From: a virus
Virus record (IMG/VR): IMGVR_UViG_3300011115_000708
Location: 1 to 64,000 of that record
Reading direction: 5' to 3' (one strand)
Length of the DNA stretch: 64,000 nucleotides
Both the position numbers and the translations under genes were made by a program. Under the pieces are notes generated by a model. That model was given only the letters and a program-made list of their open reading frames with translations. It did no database searches and was not told the DNA's origin. Below are positions 16,396 to 28,320 of the stretch, one piece after another. Each line of letters starts with the position of its first letter. Position 1 is the stretch's first letter.

Positions 16396-18207
16396 ATGGC
16401 CTACGTTTTTGTCAGCTCGTTCAAGAACGGCATTGATGCCAGGAGGAATAAACTCAATGCTCAGCAAGGCAGTTTTGTGTCTGCAAAGAATGTGCATATC
16501 AACCGAGGTGGTGAGATTGAAAAGCGCAAGGCATTCGTTGAGAAATACGTCCTTCCAGCGGGAAAAACCAAAGGGCTATACGCCAACAATTCTGGCGTGT
16601 TCGTATTCGGAACGGATGATCTTACTGGAATCAGTTTTCCAAGAGGGCTTGAGTATTATCGAATGACTGGTCAAACATCTGGCTACTCACTAGACCAGGT
16701 GATGTCGGTGGATTCATTCAACAACAAGCCGTATGTGTCTGCAAAGCTAACCAATACAACAGGGTCATATTTTGCTCATTTTTACGAACAAACATCAGGA
16801 GGCACAACATCAAATAGCCAGGTAACCGCATGGAGCACGATTGAAGATGCATCATCTTTTGCTCCAGTAAAAGAGATTGTAAAAGAACTGTCTGAGCTTA
16901 TGGATGTCGATCCAAATGCCACAGTTCAATTTGTGACTGGATCAGTAGCATCAGCAACAAGCCCATCTATCCTGATAACTGCAAGAACGGTAAATACTCA
17001 CCTAACAATCACGGCGCTTCCAGACTCAACAGTTGGTGGTGCTCTTGATGCCACTATTACTACAATAATAGCGGCAGCTCCTGGAGTAAAGGAAGTTCAA
17101 GAGGTGTCATTTTCTGGAGCAGTTGCAATTGGGACAGTGAATACCCTATTCAAGGTGACCATTACAAATGGTACTAGCTCAAATTCTTATTCAACAAGCT
17201 CAAGAGAAACTTTCAGTACTCATTTTATCAAGACATTCAAGACGAAGATGTATGCATCGTCTGGGTCACTGATGTACTTCAGCCACACAGCATCACCAAC
17301 TGATTGGGGAATAACATCAGTAAACAAATTCTCTGGATATGAAAATCTAGCCGCACAAATCGGATCATATACAAAATCAATTGGAGCAGCCAGCTATCAA
17401 AGCTACATGGCAATCTTTGCCAGAAGAAGCACTCAGATTTGGCAGATGGTTGCTGGAGCTCCAGTTGATAACCAGGTAGCCCAATTGATGGATGGAGTTG
17501 GGGCTGTTGCTCCTGGATCAATTTCTAGCTTTGGTGAGCTCGACGTATTCTTCTTGTCTGATACTGGAATTCGCTCATTGCGAGCCAGGGACTCATCCAA
17601 TGCAGCAGTCGTATTCGACATTGGTACATCCATTGATCCAATCGTGCAGGCAAAAATGACCACCACTGGATACCGAAAAACCAAGTTGGCCAAGGCGATC
17701 ATCGAACCAACCGATGGGCGCTACCTCATTGCAATCGGCAATACTGTTTTCGTCTACTCGTTCTTTCCAGCATCTGGAATATCGGCATGGACAACCTATG
17801 ATCTTGGTTTTGAAGTGGAGGACTGGGCAGTTCAAGACAACCGACTCTACTGCCGATCTGGGGAGAAGATCTACCTATACGGTGGTGACGACAACAATAC
17901 CTACGATTCGTCAGAGGCATCCGTGGAGCTTTCCTGGCTGTCTGCAGACAAACCAGCTCATAAGAAACGCTTCTACGGCCTGGATGTCTCTTGCGAAGGG
18001 ACTTGGACGGCCCAAATCAGTACTGATCCAGTAACAAATCAGTTCGTCACTACAGGATCTGTGATCGGCCAAAACTTCAGCCAGCCAAATTTCAGGATGT
18101 CTGCGCTCGGAACCCATATTGGCTTGAAGTTCTCTACCACAGATGCATCATTCTCACGGCTCTCATCCACATGCATTCACTTTGATTTCACTGACCCCGC
18201 ACGATAA
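16396..18207 (+). CDS. Tail tube/stabilisation protein (tail tubular B / gp10-like), 603 aa
   Basis: The N-terminal 60 residues (VFVSSFKNGIDARRNKLNAQ, SFVSAKNVHINRGGEIEKRK) are the landmark of the podovirus tail proteins that open with a beta-propeller: a short start, then NxxINRGGxIEKR. Later pieces fit the propeller (MYFSHTASPTDWG, IGAASYQSYMAIFARRSTQI, FGELDVFFLSDTGIRSLRAR, AWTTYDLGFEVEDWAVQDNR, LYCRSGEKIYLYGGDD). An inserted region at about residues 135-275 has a Ser/Thr-rich alpha/beta module like those in the 5313 protein. It should extend the tail below the adaptor. Confidence 0.75.
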   Translation: MAYVFVSSFKNGIDARRNKLNAQQGSFVSAKNVHINRGGEIEKRKAFVEKYVLPAGKTKGLYANNSGVFVFGTDDLTGISFPRGLEYYRMTGQTSGYSLDQVMSVDSFNNKPYVSAKLTNTTGSYFAHFYEQTSGGTTSNSQVTAWSTIEDASSFAPVKEIVKELSELMDVDPNATVQFVTGSVASATSPSILITARTVNTHLTITALPDSTVGGALDATITTIIAAAPGVKEVQEVSFSGAVAIGTVNTLFKVTITNGTSSNSYSTSSRETFSTHFIKTFKTKMYASSGSLMYFSHTASPTDWGITSVNKFSGYENLAAQIGSYTKSIGAASYQSYMAIFARRSTQIWQMVAGAPVDNQVAQLMDGVGAVAPGSISSFGELDVFFLSDTGIRSLRARDSSNAAVVFDIGTSIDPIVQAKMTTTGYRKTKLAKAIIEPTDGRYLIAIGNTVFVYSFFPASGISAWTTYDLGFEVEDWAVQDNRLYCRSGEKIYLYGGDDNNTYDSSEASVELSWLSADKPAHKKRFYGLDVSCEGTWTAQISTDPVTNQFVTTGSVIGQNFSQPNFRMSALGTHIGLKFSTTDASFSRLSSTCIHFDFTDPAR

Positions 18208-18225
18208 CCAATACCATTTGAAAAT

Positions 18226-18924
18226 ATGAGCAGTTTATTCGGAGGCGGAAGTAATAAGGCGGCAAATGAAGCAAACAAGCTGTCCAAACAGCAGTTTCAA
18301 TACCAAAAAGATCAGGCTGCTAAGGCAGAGGCTGATGCTTTGGCAAAACGTGCAAGCATCGAGAAGGGCCTTGGTGACATCTCCAACATCTTCTCTCAGT
18401 ACAATGATCCGTACTATGCTGGAATTTCGGAGAACTACAGACAATATGCCAACCCACAGCTTGAGAAGTCATTCCAGGAATCAAGTGGGAATATCACATC
18501 GAATCTTGCAAACAGAGGAAAACTTGGATCATCCACTGCCGTAAAGCAGTACGGTGATCTTGGCAGCACTTATGGCGCGATGCGCCAGCAGTCTGAGATG
18601 AAGGCTCAGGATTATGCCAACCAGCAACGACAAGCAATCAACCAGGCTCGTTCACAGACAATCGGCCAGCTTTACTCCTCTGAGTCGCCGCAGGCGGCGC
18701 TCCAGTCGGCCAATGCTTTCGTTCCACAGCTCAACGCTGGGCCATCGTTCAGCGCCATCGGTGACATCCTGAACCAAGCATCTAAATTTGCTGCCCAAGA
18801 CTACACATCTGCTCAATTCAGACCACAGGGTGGAATGCTCTTTGCCAATGAATACACTGGAAATAGCCGAAGCAACCCGAATGTGAACAAGCAAAACAAT
18901 GTTTCCACCTATACTGGGTACTGA
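18226..18924 (+). CDS. Probable internal virion / ejection protein, 232 aa
   Basis: The protein is helical, rich in Gln, Ala, Asn and Ser, and poor in aromatic residues. SSLFGGGSNKAANEANKLSK is the typical opening of phage ejection proteins (compare gp14- and gp7-like proteins), followed by QFQYQKDQAAKAEADALAKR. Later it has GNITSNLANRGKLGSSTAVK and QQRQAINQARSQTIGQLYSS. No clear membrane helix is visible. It sits immediately after the tail gene and before three more Gln/Ala-rich genes, matching the order of internal virion genes in short-tailed phages. It is likely injected with the DNA to build the trans-envelope channel. Confidence 0.6.
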   Translation: MSSLFGGGSNKAANEANKLSKQQFQYQKDQAAKAEADALAKRASIEKGLGDISNIFSQYNDPYYAGISENYRQYANPQLEKSFQESSGNITSNLANRGKLGSSTAVKQYGDLGSTYGAMRQQSEMKAQDYANQQRQAINQARSQTIGQLYSSESPQAALQSANAFVPQLNAGPSFSAIGDILNQASKFAAQDYTSAQFRPQGGMLFANEYTGNSRSNPNVNKQNNVSTYTGY

Positions 18925-18931
18925 TGTCAAG

Positions 18932-19363
18932 ATGACCATCGACGAGTTTGAGGCTGCGATCATCGACGGCCCAAGAGTCGATTGCCCAGTCACCAACCGA
19001 TTCACCCCTGGTATGTACATCAGGGAAATCTTCATGCCAGCAGGTTCGTTTGTTACCAGCATGGAGCACAAGACCGAGCATCCTTTTGTAATCTCTAAGG
19101 GAAAAGTTATGGTCACCTCAGAAAATGAGGGCCAAGTCATCTATGAAGCGCCGCATTTAGGGATAACGGCTCCTGGAACCAGGAGAGCTCTCTACATTAT
19201 TGAGGACACTGTCTGGACAACATTCCACGTCACAGACGAGACAGACGTGGAGAAGATTGGTCTTGAAATTCTAGCTCCACACAATAACATCCTGATCGAA
19301 CCCAACCACCCATCGCTGAACGCGTGGAATGGAGGCAAGCAACCAACTAACCTCATCGAATAA
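18932..19363 (+). CDS. Cupin-like small virion-region protein, 143 aa
   Basis: The segment PGMYIREIFMPAGSFVTSME, HKTEHPFVISKGKVMVTSEN, then GVTAPGT-like sequence (GITAPGTRRALYIIEDTVWT, TFHVTDETD) has the strand order and the Pro-Gly, His and Gly positions of a single-domain cupin (beta barrel), as in small phage proteins of this type. H65/H69 (numbered approximately) could be metal ligands, but the second cupin motif lacks a clear His. I chose Met at 18932. An in-frame Met at 18899 would overlap the previous gene by 26 bases. The stop overlaps the next ATG. The function in the particle is unknown. Confidence 0.65.
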   Translation: MTIDEFEAAIIDGPRVDCPVTNRFTPGMYIREIFMPAGSFVTSMEHKTEHPFVISKGKVMVTSENEGQVIYEAPHLGITAPGTRRALYIIEDTVWTTFHVTDETDVEKIGLEILAPHNNILIEPNHPSLNAWNGGKQPTNLIE

Positions 19364-20184
19364 TGACCTGGGCAGTAACAGCAATTTCCGCAGCAGCCAT
19401 GGTGTCTGGAGCCATGGCCCAGCAGCATGCATCAAACCAGCGCAACAATGCGCTTTCAGTGGCAAGCCTTGCAGAGCAAAAGCGCCAGCGCGACATCATG
19501 CTGAAAAACTCAAGTCTGCAAAGCCAGCAGCAGCAAGATGAACTAAAAGCTCGTCAGACATTCCAGGATCAGGGGATGAAAGCGTTCGACTCCAACGCGG
19601 TAAAGTCAGACACAACTGCCCAGCAACAACAAATCGCGAATTCTCTTATTGCAGCGCAAAACGCTCAGCCAGTTGCCATCACTGGTGGCGCAACTCCCAC
19701 AGATACCGTGCAGACAGTCGGAGCAAATCCGATGGGATCAATTGGATCAAACACCTATGCTAATGACCTGGCCAAAGTGATGGCATACAACCAGGCTTAT
19801 GGAAACCAACAGGCAAATGCCCAAGCAGCACTGGCCGCCATGGATCGAGCCAACATGCTTGGCGGGGAGCGCCTCCAGCGGTCTGGAGAGCAGATCGGTA
19901 TGACCGCCAACCAGCTCAACGCACTCAATCGACCGATGCAGGCAAATCAGCTTCTCAGTAACGCATCTCAAAACCTGTACGGCAGCGATGCCAACATGGC
20001 ACAGCTCAAGGGTGGTGGATGGGATCTTTTCGGAAAGATTCTCTCAACTGCTGGCAGCGTTGGCCTTGGGGCTGCATCTGGCGGAGCGCTCGCCCCTGGC
20101 GGCGCTGGGTACAACACGGCGGCTGGACTCTACAACCAGACAGCGGGAAGATTGGGCGCAGCGCCAAAAGCATTCATCGTCTAA
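19363..20184 (+). CDS. Probable internal virion / ejection protein, 273 aa
   Basis: MTWAVTAISAAAMVSGAMAQ opens with a short hydrophobic stretch followed by a Gln/Ala-rich helical body (QHASNQRNNALSVASLAEQK, SSLQSQQQQDELKARQTFQD). The C-terminus is Gly/Ala-rich (GSVGLGAASGGALAPGGAGY), of the sort that inserts into membranes. The start overlaps the upstream stop by one base. Context and composition match podovirus internal virion proteins that enter the host envelope. A cleavable signal peptide is unlikely for a phage core protein, so I read the N-terminal helix as a membrane-active segment. No enzyme motif is visible. Confidence 0.6.
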   Translation: MTWAVTAISAAAMVSGAMAQQHASNQRNNALSVASLAEQKRQRDIMLKNSSLQSQQQQDELKARQTFQDQGMKAFDSNAVKSDTTAQQQQIANSLIAAQNAQPVAITGGATPTDTVQTVGANPMGSIGSNTYANDLAKVMAYNQAYGNQQANAQAALAAMDRANMLGGERLQRSGEQIGMTANQLNALNRPMQANQLLSNASQNLYGSDANMAQLKGGGWDLFGKILSTAGSVGLGAASGGALAPGGAGYNTAAGLYNQTAGRLGAAPKAFIV

Positions 20185-20196
20185 CAGACAAACATT

Positions 20197-21855
20197 ATGA
20201 GCAGCCTATCACCATATCAATCAGCATCACTTGGACAAGGAGTCCAGGGAGTTGGAAATGCCATCTCCACAATCTTTGACCCGCGCATTCAAATGCAGGC
20301 TCAACAAGCTCGCCTGGCTAACGAGGCCAATGCGCTTGAAGCCAAGTATAAGCCAGACGTGTACAGGTCACAGATCGCACAGAACAACGCGTCTGCGGCA
20401 GCAGCAGCAGCATCTGCAGAGAAGTATCGTGCCGAGACTGAAGCGGCTCGCCAACGTGCAGCATTTGGTCAAAGCGCTGCAAACCTTCAAGCACCACAAG
20501 GAGTTTTTCCTGGAGTTCCCTACGCTCCTGATGTTGTTGCTCCACCATCTCCTCAGGTGATGCAATCATTCCAAGACCAGAGAGCTCTTTACTCAAACCT
20601 TTATGGTGGTGGAGGAGCCAATGATCTTACTCAAGGAATGGCAAGAAATGCAGCTTTGAATGCCCAGGATGATTTAGCGGCTCGCCGTGCTGCGGTAGCA
20701 CTTAGCGGAAATCTTCCAAACATCAATCAGGCATTCATGCCAGAGTTCCAAGGTAAAGTCATTGCGGCTCAAGGAGCTAACGATATTGCTGTTCAAAATG
20801 CAAAGTCGCAAGGTGATCTTCAGAGTACTATTGCAAAGTCACAAGGTGACATGCAAAACACCATGATTGGTGATATTATCAAGGGAGCATTTGGATCTGG
20901 TGGCAGTGGATCTTCACTATCTCCTGGTATGAGCTCGATGAAACTTGAAGATCTTGACAAATACGTTCAAGGCAAGTTCTCAATTCCTGGTGAACCAATG
21001 AGTCCTGAAAACTTCCAAGCTGCGAATGCTTACAAGACAAGCATGGCTATGCTAATGGGTCAGGGAGTCGATCCAATGACCGCAGACAGCCTAGCATCTC
21101 AACATCATGGAGCTGCATCTTACTCAGATCCATTCTTTGGATCTCCACGCATGGAGACTGGCAAGGATTTCAACATGAATCCAATTAGTCCGTCAGAAGC
21201 TGCGGATATTGCTAGTAGAATCCGTGATGACAAGACGAAGGCTGGAATGGATAGAACTAGCCAAATCATGCAGATGATGTTTCAAAATGGGCAGATTCCA
21301 GGAGCTACTGGACTTGCTGCTCCAGGTGCATCAAATGTTCCTAATGTGGTTCCAGGAACTACCACACCAGCACCTACAGCTCCAAATCCAACCGTGTCTG
21401 CGGTTACTCCAGCGCCAGCCACCTTCACGCCACCGCAGACGCTTGGTCAGCAAGTTGCATCTGAAAAGAAATCAACCCAGCGCAAAAAGGATGTTGATTA
21501 CAACAAGGCCACAATGGAATCACTTAGGAAACAGGCTGATTCTGCAAAAGTTCCATTGGATCAGATTATCGCAACCGCGATGGCTGGTGGCCAGGAAAAT
21601 AAAGATGCTCTAGAAAGGGCGTTGGCTGTGCGCCCCCCATCGGTCACTACCAGTTTTGGTCAATCAGGAGCCAGTGTTGGCTTGGTTCCATTTACTAAAT
21701 ATGCTGGCCCGTCAATAAATGACATCCAGAATGCGGCAAGAGATCCAGAAATTCAAAAGATGTTTGGAATAAATCCAGATCTTGTGAATAATTACCTGCA
21801 GACAGGAAATGCTGGACAGACACAGGTTGGACGATTTACTGTGACCCCGCAATAA
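20197..21855 (+). CDS. Probable internal virion / ejection protein, 552 aa
   Basis: The first 100 residues are helical and Ala/Gln/Arg-rich (QMQAQQARLANEANALEAKY, SAAAAAASAEKYRAETEAAR). A Pro-rich linker (about 105-135) and a second helical part follow, and then a strongly Pro/Thr/Ala-rich linker at about residues 375-415. The C-terminal domain has MESLRKQADSAKVPLDQIIA and ends with GQTQVGRFTVTPQ. No catalytic site is visible. It ends one base before the giant gene. Position and composition support a capsid-internal ejection protein. Confidence 0.6.
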   Translation: MSSLSPYQSASLGQGVQGVGNAISTIFDPRIQMQAQQARLANEANALEAKYKPDVYRSQIAQNNASAAAAAASAEKYRAETEAARQRAAFGQSAANLQAPQGVFPGVPYAPDVVAPPSPQVMQSFQDQRALYSNLYGGGGANDLTQGMARNAALNAQDDLAARRAAVALSGNLPNINQAFMPEFQGKVIAAQGANDIAVQNAKSQGDLQSTIAKSQGDMQNTMIGDIIKGAFGSGGSGSSLSPGMSSMKLEDLDKYVQGKFSIPGEPMSPENFQAANAYKTSMAMLMGQGVDPMTADSLASQHHGAASYSDPFFGSPRMETGKDFNMNPISPSEAADIASRIRDDKTKAGMDRTSQIMQMMFQNGQIPGATGLAAPGASNVPNVVPGTTTPAPTAPNPTVSAVTPAPATFTPPQTLGQQVASEKKSTQRKKDVDYNKATMESLRKQADSAKVPLDQIIATAMAGGQENKDALERALAVRPPSVTTSFGQSGASVGLVPFTKYAGPSINDIQNAARDPEIQKMFGINPDLVNNYLQTGNAGQTQVGRFTVTPQ

Positions 21856-21856
21856 G

Positions 21857-24800
21857 ATGCCAATCTACAATGTCACTGACCCGACGACTGGCCAATCTCT
21901 AAAGCTCACAGGGGATTCACCTCCTACCGAGCAAGAGCTTTCCCAGATTTTTGCAGCCCAGCCACCAAAACAAGCTGAGAATCCAATTGACAGGATCTTC
22001 AGACAGGGAGAGGAGCGCAGACAGAAAGCAGCAGAAGATGCGGCCAATGCTCCATCTATGCTTGGATCGTTTGCGCGCGGCGCGCGGGAGAGCATTGGGC
22101 CTGGAATTGGATCATTGGCTGGAATGACAATTGGAGCAGCCATGGCCCCTGCCACAGGTGGTTTATCAATGCTCATACCTCTTGGTGGAACGCTTATAGG
22201 AGGCGCTTTAGGAGGTATGGGACAAGGCGTAGTTGACCCAATGACCGCAGAGCGCGAGAAGGCTCTTCAACGTGATATGGCAACCAATCCAGTATCATCT
22301 TGGGTTGGTTCTGTATCTCCTATGGTGGCCGCAATGAAACCAAATATCTCTGGTATCGGAACGGCTCTGCGCTCGATGGAGGGCGCTGCCACTGCAGCCG
22401 AAAGAGCCGCTATCAGCGGAGCCAGGATCAACATGGCAGCAGGAGCGGGTATCGGCGGAGGACTCAACCTTGGCATGAATGCTCTTCACGGACAGCTTCC
22501 AACGCCAGGTAGCTTTGCTGGTGACGTGCTGCTTGGTGCGGCATTCAATGAGCCAAACCGTCTGGGACGCGCTCTCGGAATGCACTCGTCTGTGCGGCCA
22601 GTCATGCCTGGTGAAGCAGCGCAAACTGCAGCGCCAGCGGTAGCGCAGTTAGTTGCTCCAGTGGCAACTCCAGCGGCGGAAGCAGTGGCAGCGCCACCAG
22701 TAGTGGCAGCAGCTCCAGTATCCACTCGGCCAGGCTATCTAGGCCCAGAAGCGCCAACTGGCCCAGTTGTAATGCCTCCAGTCGTTGAGGGCCCTTCTGT
22801 TGGATTCCAAGGGGTAGAAGGCCCGAATCCTGGGACAATCTTCAATCCATCTGATTCAGCCGTGGTGGTAGCACCAGAAGTTCCAGCTTCACTTGGAGCC
22901 AATGGCAAACCCAAGAAGCAATATCAACTGAAGCCAAGAGAAGAGGCTGGTATGCCACCTAAAGCAGCGGAAGCTCCACCAGTACAGACAGGAACTGGTG
23001 AGGCGCTTTCACCAAGAGATGCTGCCATGGCTAAAATCAATTCTGAATACCAAGCTGCAGTTGACAAGGCTAACAATATCGAAAACCTATACGATAAAGG
23101 GAAAGCACTCAGAACAGCAGAGTTGTTTAGGAATGGAAAAATTGATAAGCTTAACAAGAATTTCCCACCTCCAGCAGAAGCGCCACCAGTTGCAGCAGAA
23201 GCTCCGACAGCTCCACAAGCTCCAGCGGTTTTAGCAGAACCTATAGTTTCAGCACCTGCTGAAACACCCAAGTTCACTCTTCCAGCAGAATTATCAAAAT
23301 CTTCACCACGATATGGATACAAAACTTCAAACTTTACCTTGGAGTTTGCATCGGATCTAGATCGCGCGGCATATGTATTAGCCAATGATTCAATCAGCGG
23401 AAAGAAATCAAAATCTGCAGACAAGTTCAGAAAAGCTATTGCAGACGCTGGACTTGACGAAGCTGCTGTAATCGAACATGGAAAAAAAGTTCGTGAAGTT
23501 CTTAAGAAAGACGCAGAAATAGCTCATGGCTATCAAGAGGATTCGATCTACATGCCCGACCAGGGTTTTGAACAACCACCTTCCGCAGCGAAACCCGCTG
23601 CAGTTGAACCGATAGTAACCAATGAAAACCAAACCGAAAACAATGTCCAAGGGCAAGCCAATGGGCAAGGGCAAGGGGAAACCCTGCTAACACCACCTGA
23701 GCCTCCCCCCGTTGCGGGGGAGGCCGCAACTTCAGAACCACTAACCACTAAGCCAAATGCCACTCAAGAAAGGAACCAGCAAGAAAGTAATATCGGAGAA
23801 CATCAAGCGGGAAATGAGCCACGGAAAACCCCAAAAGCAGGCGGTCGCAATCGCGCTGTCGCAGGCGGGGAAAAGCCGCAAGAAGTAGTAATCGACAACT
23901 CGATTCCGAAATGGGAGGGAGAAGTTCCAGAAGCTCTTAATTCAAAAGGAACATCCATTCCGACATCAACCCTGGAAGGAAATCTGAAATATGCCAGGAT
24001 TCAATATGATAAGGTAGTTGCTGATGGACGGCAAGCTACGCCAGAGCTAAGGACAAAAATTTCTCGTCTTGAAGCTCAAATTGCTAGCAGACCAAAATCA
24101 ATTAAGAGCCAGGCAATTGATATTATTGTAAAAAGCAATGGTGAATATCCAGTTATTGATGCAGCGATTGCGGCTGGAATGAAGCCACCACCACCTGGAC
24201 TCAAGCTAATTGAAAGCCACGCAAGAAAAGGCCATAAGCTAAAAACAAAATCAATAGAAAAAAGAACAAATGCAGATTGGGATGGTCACGTTCCAATCAT
24301 CGAAGCTCCAGCAGGAGTTGCAAGAGAGGTTCTGAAAAGAGTGTATGGTGGTAAAAGATCAACTGGAAAAGAGCCATCTACTGTAGCCAGTGAACTTGGA
24401 ATGACTACCAGTGAGATGTGGGCAAAGCTAAGGGCTGAGCTCGATCTTGTCTCCAGAGGTGGAGAAACTCCGATTGAGGAGCGCATGAGCGAGTATCTCG
24501 GAAAAAATAATGCCGAAGAGCAGGCTCTAAACTTTGGTAATTCCGCATTAGAACCCTCACCTGGAAAAGAGCCAACACCTGTCAGCGCACTTGAAAAGGG
24601 CGATACCATGGTGATTGATGGTGAGGAGGTGAAGGTGGTAAGCACCACTGAAAACGCAGACGGATCGAGCACTGCGGTGTTGAGAGATGGTGAGAAATTT
24701 GGAGATCAGCGAGTGAATAGCGCAGACAACAATGATCTCTACGTTGACAAGACACCAGACCAGTTTGCCCAGGAGCAGTCTGCAAAAGCATATGACGAAG

Positions 24801-27800
24801 CCACTGCTGCTGAAAAGGAGCAGATGATGGCCGAGCAGGCAAAGCAGGAGGATAAGGCATCCGCATCAACAGAATCCAAGCCATATGATCCAAAAGCAAT
24901 CTCATCGCTTCGCGAGCAAGAACGGTATCTTGTAGATAAGCTATGGAATATGAGGAATGGCAATAAGGGAGTGCGAGTTACAGAAGAAGCCCTAGTTAAT
25001 ACGGAAAAAGCGATTGAAAGTGTTAGGGCTGATATTGAGAAATACAGCCAGCAAAATAAGCCAGTTTCACCAACTGAGGAAGCTCCAGCGTCAGCGGCAA
25101 AGCCAACCGAGTCTCCGCAGGAAATAAAGAACTTCAACAACAGATCTCTGCTTGAGCCACAGGAGGGCGGAGACGCATTTGTCCTACAACAAGAGCAGAC
25201 AGTAGATGGAGCTGCTGTCACGCAGGCTGCGGAGCAGGCAAAGGCCAATGAGGCCCTAAACAACTCTCTCCAGCGGAACATCGACTTCGACAAACCAGTT
25301 GAGCCAGGACTTCTTCAGTCGGCAATTGATGCAATTGATGGTCAAATTAAGGCTACGCAAAATTATCAAAAGTCTAATAGGGGACGAGTAAGTTCATTTC
25401 CTGTAGACATCATTGGAGCCCAGGCGTATGAGGCCGTGCTCCAGGTTCTAAAGGCATCACTCAAAGCTGGCCAATCTATCAATAAAGCCGTTGCGTCTGC
25501 GATGGCAACTATCAAGAATACCAAGATCACTAATGAAGAGCGAAGGGCGATTGAAGGAGAATTAAAGTCTCATGCCGTAAAGGTTACTGAGCTTGCCAAG
25601 GGCAATGATGCAAACATGAAGGTTCAGATCGGCCTAATCGCAGAGTCGATGAAGGATGCTACTGGTAAGCCTGGAAATAGGCTCGGTATCAAAAATGAGC
25701 TCGTCAAAAAGTTCCCAGACCAGGCTGAGTACATCAAAAAGAATCTCAACCGCATCATGGATGAGATGGTGGCGCAGGAAGACCTCATCTCAAAATCCAA
25801 GAGTGCATCATCAAAGGAATGGGGAGCATGGGGGCGCGAGCGTGTCGCTCAACTTAATGAGATCTACAGCGATGCTCGGAGCGGTCTGTCTGCAAATAAA
25901 GCTGCGAAAGCAGTTCGCGCAATCCATGATCATCTTTTTACCAATATGGGCAAAAGGATGCATGATATTGCCGATGGTGTGCAGACAGGTAGGGCCAGCA
26001 AAGCTGGAAAGACATATGCTGAAAAGCACTTTATGCTCAAGCCAGGTGAGGATGGAGTGAATATGGTTAGCACTGATATTCTCCAGGAAACCGACTCAAA
26101 CAAACTTCTCAACCAACTCGGAAGACACCTTGATGAACTCAAGGCATCACCAGATTTTGTCAGCATTGCAGACGCAAAGAAATCTGGATTCCTTGAGCGA
26201 GTGATCGAGCATGTGGTTGATCCATCGCGTGATGGAGAGCTTGCCAAAAACCCAACGCTCAAAAAGAGCGTGGAGTTCTTCTCAGCAATTCGCGGACAAG
26301 TTCTCAATTACCTCAAGCAAAACAACATCGAAATTGGTGATCTTGGCCCACGTTCAATGAGCCGATCCATGGATGCGGTTAAGGTATTTTCAAACCGAGC
26401 TGCGTTTTTGAAAGATGCTGCATCGGCTTACGAAGCGAAGTGGGGAGCGGAGCTTCGCATCCTTGCAGCAAAAGCAGCAAAAGCTGGCCCTGGAAGCAAA
26501 GAGCAAAAAGCATTCCTCAAACGTACCGCTGAAATAAACAAGCTCGACTCAAAAGAATTTGCCAACCGATACCTGACGGCCATCGAGGCAGGTGAGCGTG
26601 GTCTTACCTCAGACGGAAATGACTTTTATTCCAATGAAGGTGGCCTCACACCAAACATCTTTAAGGCTCGCGAGTTCGGCCAAGAAGCCGAAACATTCCT
26701 GAGGAAGTACATGATCAATGATCCATTTCAGATGATCAAAAATGAAGTCGTTGCCGCAACTAGGGCTGTGACAAAAGCCAGACTGCTGGGTGGCTTCAAT
26801 GAAAAAGGTGAATTTGACAATCTTGGTGGATGGAAGAAACTTCGTGCAGACCTGGAGGCTGAAGGAAATGGTGACATGGTTCCGCTGTATCAGCAGACTC
26901 TCAAAAACTATCTCAACGTCAAAGGCACAGACAACCAGACAAGCCAGAGCATACTACAAGGCATTCATGGCCTTACGCAGCTAACCTATCTATCAAGAGC
27001 CGCAGTATCATCGTTAGGAGAACCAACTATGGTTGGCGTGAGAGCTGGAAGTCTGCGAGAAGCTGCAAGAGCTAATGTTGAAACAGCAAAAAATTTCGTT
27101 AAGCTGATCCGCAGAGCAAAGCCATCTGAAAGCATCATCATTGCGGAAGCTCTAGGTGAGATCAAGATTGGCCAACATGCAATGATGGGAAGTGAGTCAA
27201 TCAACAATGCTTTCAGTGGTCGTGGGTTATTTGGGAATCTTGTTAGCCAATTCCATGAGAAGACATTTCTAACAGATTTGACAAATGCCACTATGGCCGC
27301 ATCAATGGATGTTGGTAAGGCGTTCATCAACATGAACCTCAAGCTAATAAAAGAAGGTGGAGCTCTAAGCCGTCTGTCTTTGCAAGGATTACGCGAAATC
27401 GGAATCAGCAGGGAAGATCTTCCAATGATGCAGGAGTTTGCTGCCAGATTTGATAAGGAACCAAACTGGTCAAAGCTCGTCCTGGAAGACAGCCCAGCAG
27501 CCGCGAAGTTCCGCGATGCACTCACGTTGTTCAAGCGCACTGGAGGCGCTCTTGACCCTACCAGAGCCTCGAAAACAATGGCATCTACCAATCCGCTTGC
27601 CAGTTTGTTCTATTCGTTGAGTGGATACCTTTACGAGTTCCACGACAAGATTACTAGGCGTTATTTAGCAAGAGGAAAAGCCATGATCACTGGAAAGATG
27701 ATGATGGAAGGTAAAATGCAAAAACTCAAAGGGCCAGAGCGATGGGCAATCTTTGGGGAGATTGCAAAAGGAGCCGTGGCGCTCTATTCGACCCAATATG

Positions 27801-28276
27801 CAATTCAGTTGATCCGCGAAAACCTCTACGCAGACCCAGAGCGCATCGCCAAGGATAAGCGCAGAACTCCTGGTCAAATAGCCAAGCTCAGGGCTGCCGC
27901 TGCTCTCTCGCGCTCGTCTGTGTTCGGCCCATACGACAGCATCTTCAACGCCATCACCCAAGCTCGCTACCAGCGCGATCCAGCTACCACCCTCCTTGGT
28001 GCTGAGATTGGTGGAATCTCAGACCTATTTGGCCAAGTTGCCAACATGATCCAGGGAGAGCGCAATGCTAAAGGAACCAATACCGCAGAGCGGAAATTGA
28101 CCAGAAGCCTCTACAATATGACCGTGGCTCCTGCAGTGGGAGCATTGGCGGCCACCATGCCTGGATATGCAGTTCCATCTACCCTAATTCAAGCTGCCTA
28201 CCATCCAGCAATCAGAGAACAATTTGTCAAAGGAGTGGCTGGGCCCCCAGTATTGCCTAAAATGCCAGCGAAATAA
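21857..28276 (+). CDS. Giant virion protein, 2139 aa (ejection/internal core type)
   Basis: The opening [20 protein letters not shown] followed by [15 protein letters not shown] is the characteristic N-terminus of very large internal virion proteins of short-tailed phages. Next comes a Gly/Ala-rich hydrophobic block (about residues 70-130 and 180-220) suited to membrane insertion, and then long Pro/Ala-rich linkers (about 250-300, 345-375, 430-475, 580-640). Blocks of coiled-coil character follow (about 1000-1180). A better-ordered C-terminal third (about 1300-2120) includes [20 protein letters not shown] and [21 protein letters not shown] found no lysozyme, transglycosylase or protease signature by eye. 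It probably forms the ejection channel and may carry hidden enzymatic domains. There is no sign of a frameshift. Confidence 0.7.
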   Translation: MPIYNVTDPTTGQSLKLTGDSPPTEQELSQIFAAQPPKQAENPIDRIFRQGEERRQKAAEDAANAPSMLGSFARGARESIGPGIGSLAGMTIGAAMAPATGGLSMLIPLGGTLIGGALGGMGQGVVDPMTAEREKALQRDMATNPVSSWVGSVSPMVAAMKPNISGIGTALRSMEGAATAAERAAISGARINMAAGAGIGGGLNLGMNALHGQLPTPGSFAGDVLLGAAFNEPNRLGRALGMHSSVRPVMPGEAAQTAAPAVAQLVAPVATPAAEAVAAPPVVAAAPVSTRPGYLGPEAPTGPVVMPPVVEGPSVGFQGVEGPNPGTIFNPSDSAVVVAPEVPASLGANGKPKKQYQLKPREEAGMPPKAAEAPPVQTGTGEALSPRDAAMAKINSEYQAAVDKANNIENLYDKGKALRTAELFRNGKIDKLNKNFPPPAEAPPVAAEAPTAPQAPAVLAEPIVSAPAETPKFTLPAELSKSSPRYGYKTSNFTLEFASDLDRAAYVLANDSISGKKSKSADKFRKAIADAGLDEAAVIEHGKKVREVLKKDAEIAHGYQEDSIYMPDQGFEQPPSAAKPAAVEPIVTNENQTENNVQGQANGQGQGETLLTPPEPPPVAGEAATSEPLTTKPNATQERNQQESNIGEHQAGNEPRKTPKAGGRNRAVAGGEKPQEVVIDNSIPKWEGEVPEALNSKGTSIPTSTLEGNLKYARIQYDKVVADGRQATPELRTKISRLEAQIASRPKSIKSQAIDIIVKSNGEYPVIDAAIAAGMKPPPPGLKLIESHARKGHKLKTKSIEKRTNADWDGHVPIIEAPAGVAREVLKRVYGGKRSTGKEPSTVASELGMTTSEMWAKLRAELDLVSRGGETPIEERMSEYLGKNNAEEQALNFGNSALEPSPGKEPTPVSALEKGDTMVIDGEEVKVVSTTENADGSSTAVLRDGEKFGDQRVNSADNNDLYVDKTPDQFAQEQSAKAYDEATAAEKEQMMAEQAKQEDKASASTESKPYDPKAISSLREQERYLVDKLWNMRNGNKGVRVTEEALVNTEKAIESVRADIEKYSQQNKPVSPTEEAPASAAKPTESPQEIKNFNNRSLLEPQEGGDAFVLQQEQTVDGAAVTQAAEQAKANEALNNSLQRNIDFDKPVEPGLLQSAIDAIDGQIKATQNYQKSNRGRVSSFPVDIIGAQAYEAVLQVLKASLKAGQSINKAVASAMATIKNTKITNEERRAIEGELKSHAVKVTELAKGNDANMKVQIGLIAESMKDATGKPGNRLGIKNELVKKFPDQAEYIKKNLNRIMDEMVAQEDLISKSKSASSKEWGAWGRERVAQLNEIYSDARSGLSANKAAKAVRAIHDHLFTNMGKRMHDIADGVQTGRASKAGKTYAEKHFMLKPGEDGVNMVSTDILQETDSNKLLNQLGRHLDELKASPDFVSIADAKKSGFLERVIEHVVDPSRDGELAKNPTLKKSVEFFSAIRGQVLNYLKQNNIEIGDLGPRSMSRSMDAVKVFSNRAAFLKDAASAYEAKWGAELRILAAKAAKAGPGSKEQKAFLKRTAEINKLDSKEFANRYLTAIEAGERGLTSDGNDFYSNEGGLTPNIFKAREFGQEAETFLRKYMINDPFQMIKNEVVAATRAVTKARLLGGFNEKGEFDNLGGWKKLRADLEAEGNGDMVPLYQQTLKNYLNVKGTDNQTSQSILQGIHGLTQLTYLSRAAVSSLGEPTMVGVRAGSLREAARANVETAKNFVKLIRRAKPSESIIIAEALGEIKIGQHAMMGSESINNAFSGRGLFGNLVSQFHEKTFLTDLTNATMAASMDVGKAFINMNLKLIKEGGALSRLSLQGLREIGISREDLPMMQEFAARFDKEPNWSKLVLEDSPAAAKFRDALTLFKRTGGALDPTRASKTMASTNPLASLFYSLSGYLYEFHDKITRRYLARGKAMITGKMMMEGKMQKLKGPERWAIFGEIAKGAVALYSTQYAIQLIRENLYADPERIAKDKRRTPGQIAKLRAAAALSRSSVFGPYDSIFNAITQARYQRDPATTLLGAEIGGISDLFGQVANMIQGERNAKGTNTAERKLTRSLYNMTVAPAVGALAATMPGYAVPSTLIQAAYHPAIREQFVKGVAGPPVLPKMPAK

Positions 28277-28320
28277 TCTTGCAGACAGGCCATTATTCGC
28301 TAATCTCACCACGCAAACAT

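Noticed and set aside
26986-27591. 201-codon minus-strand frame inside the giant virion gene
   Set aside because: It is antisense shadow with no motif and no operon context.
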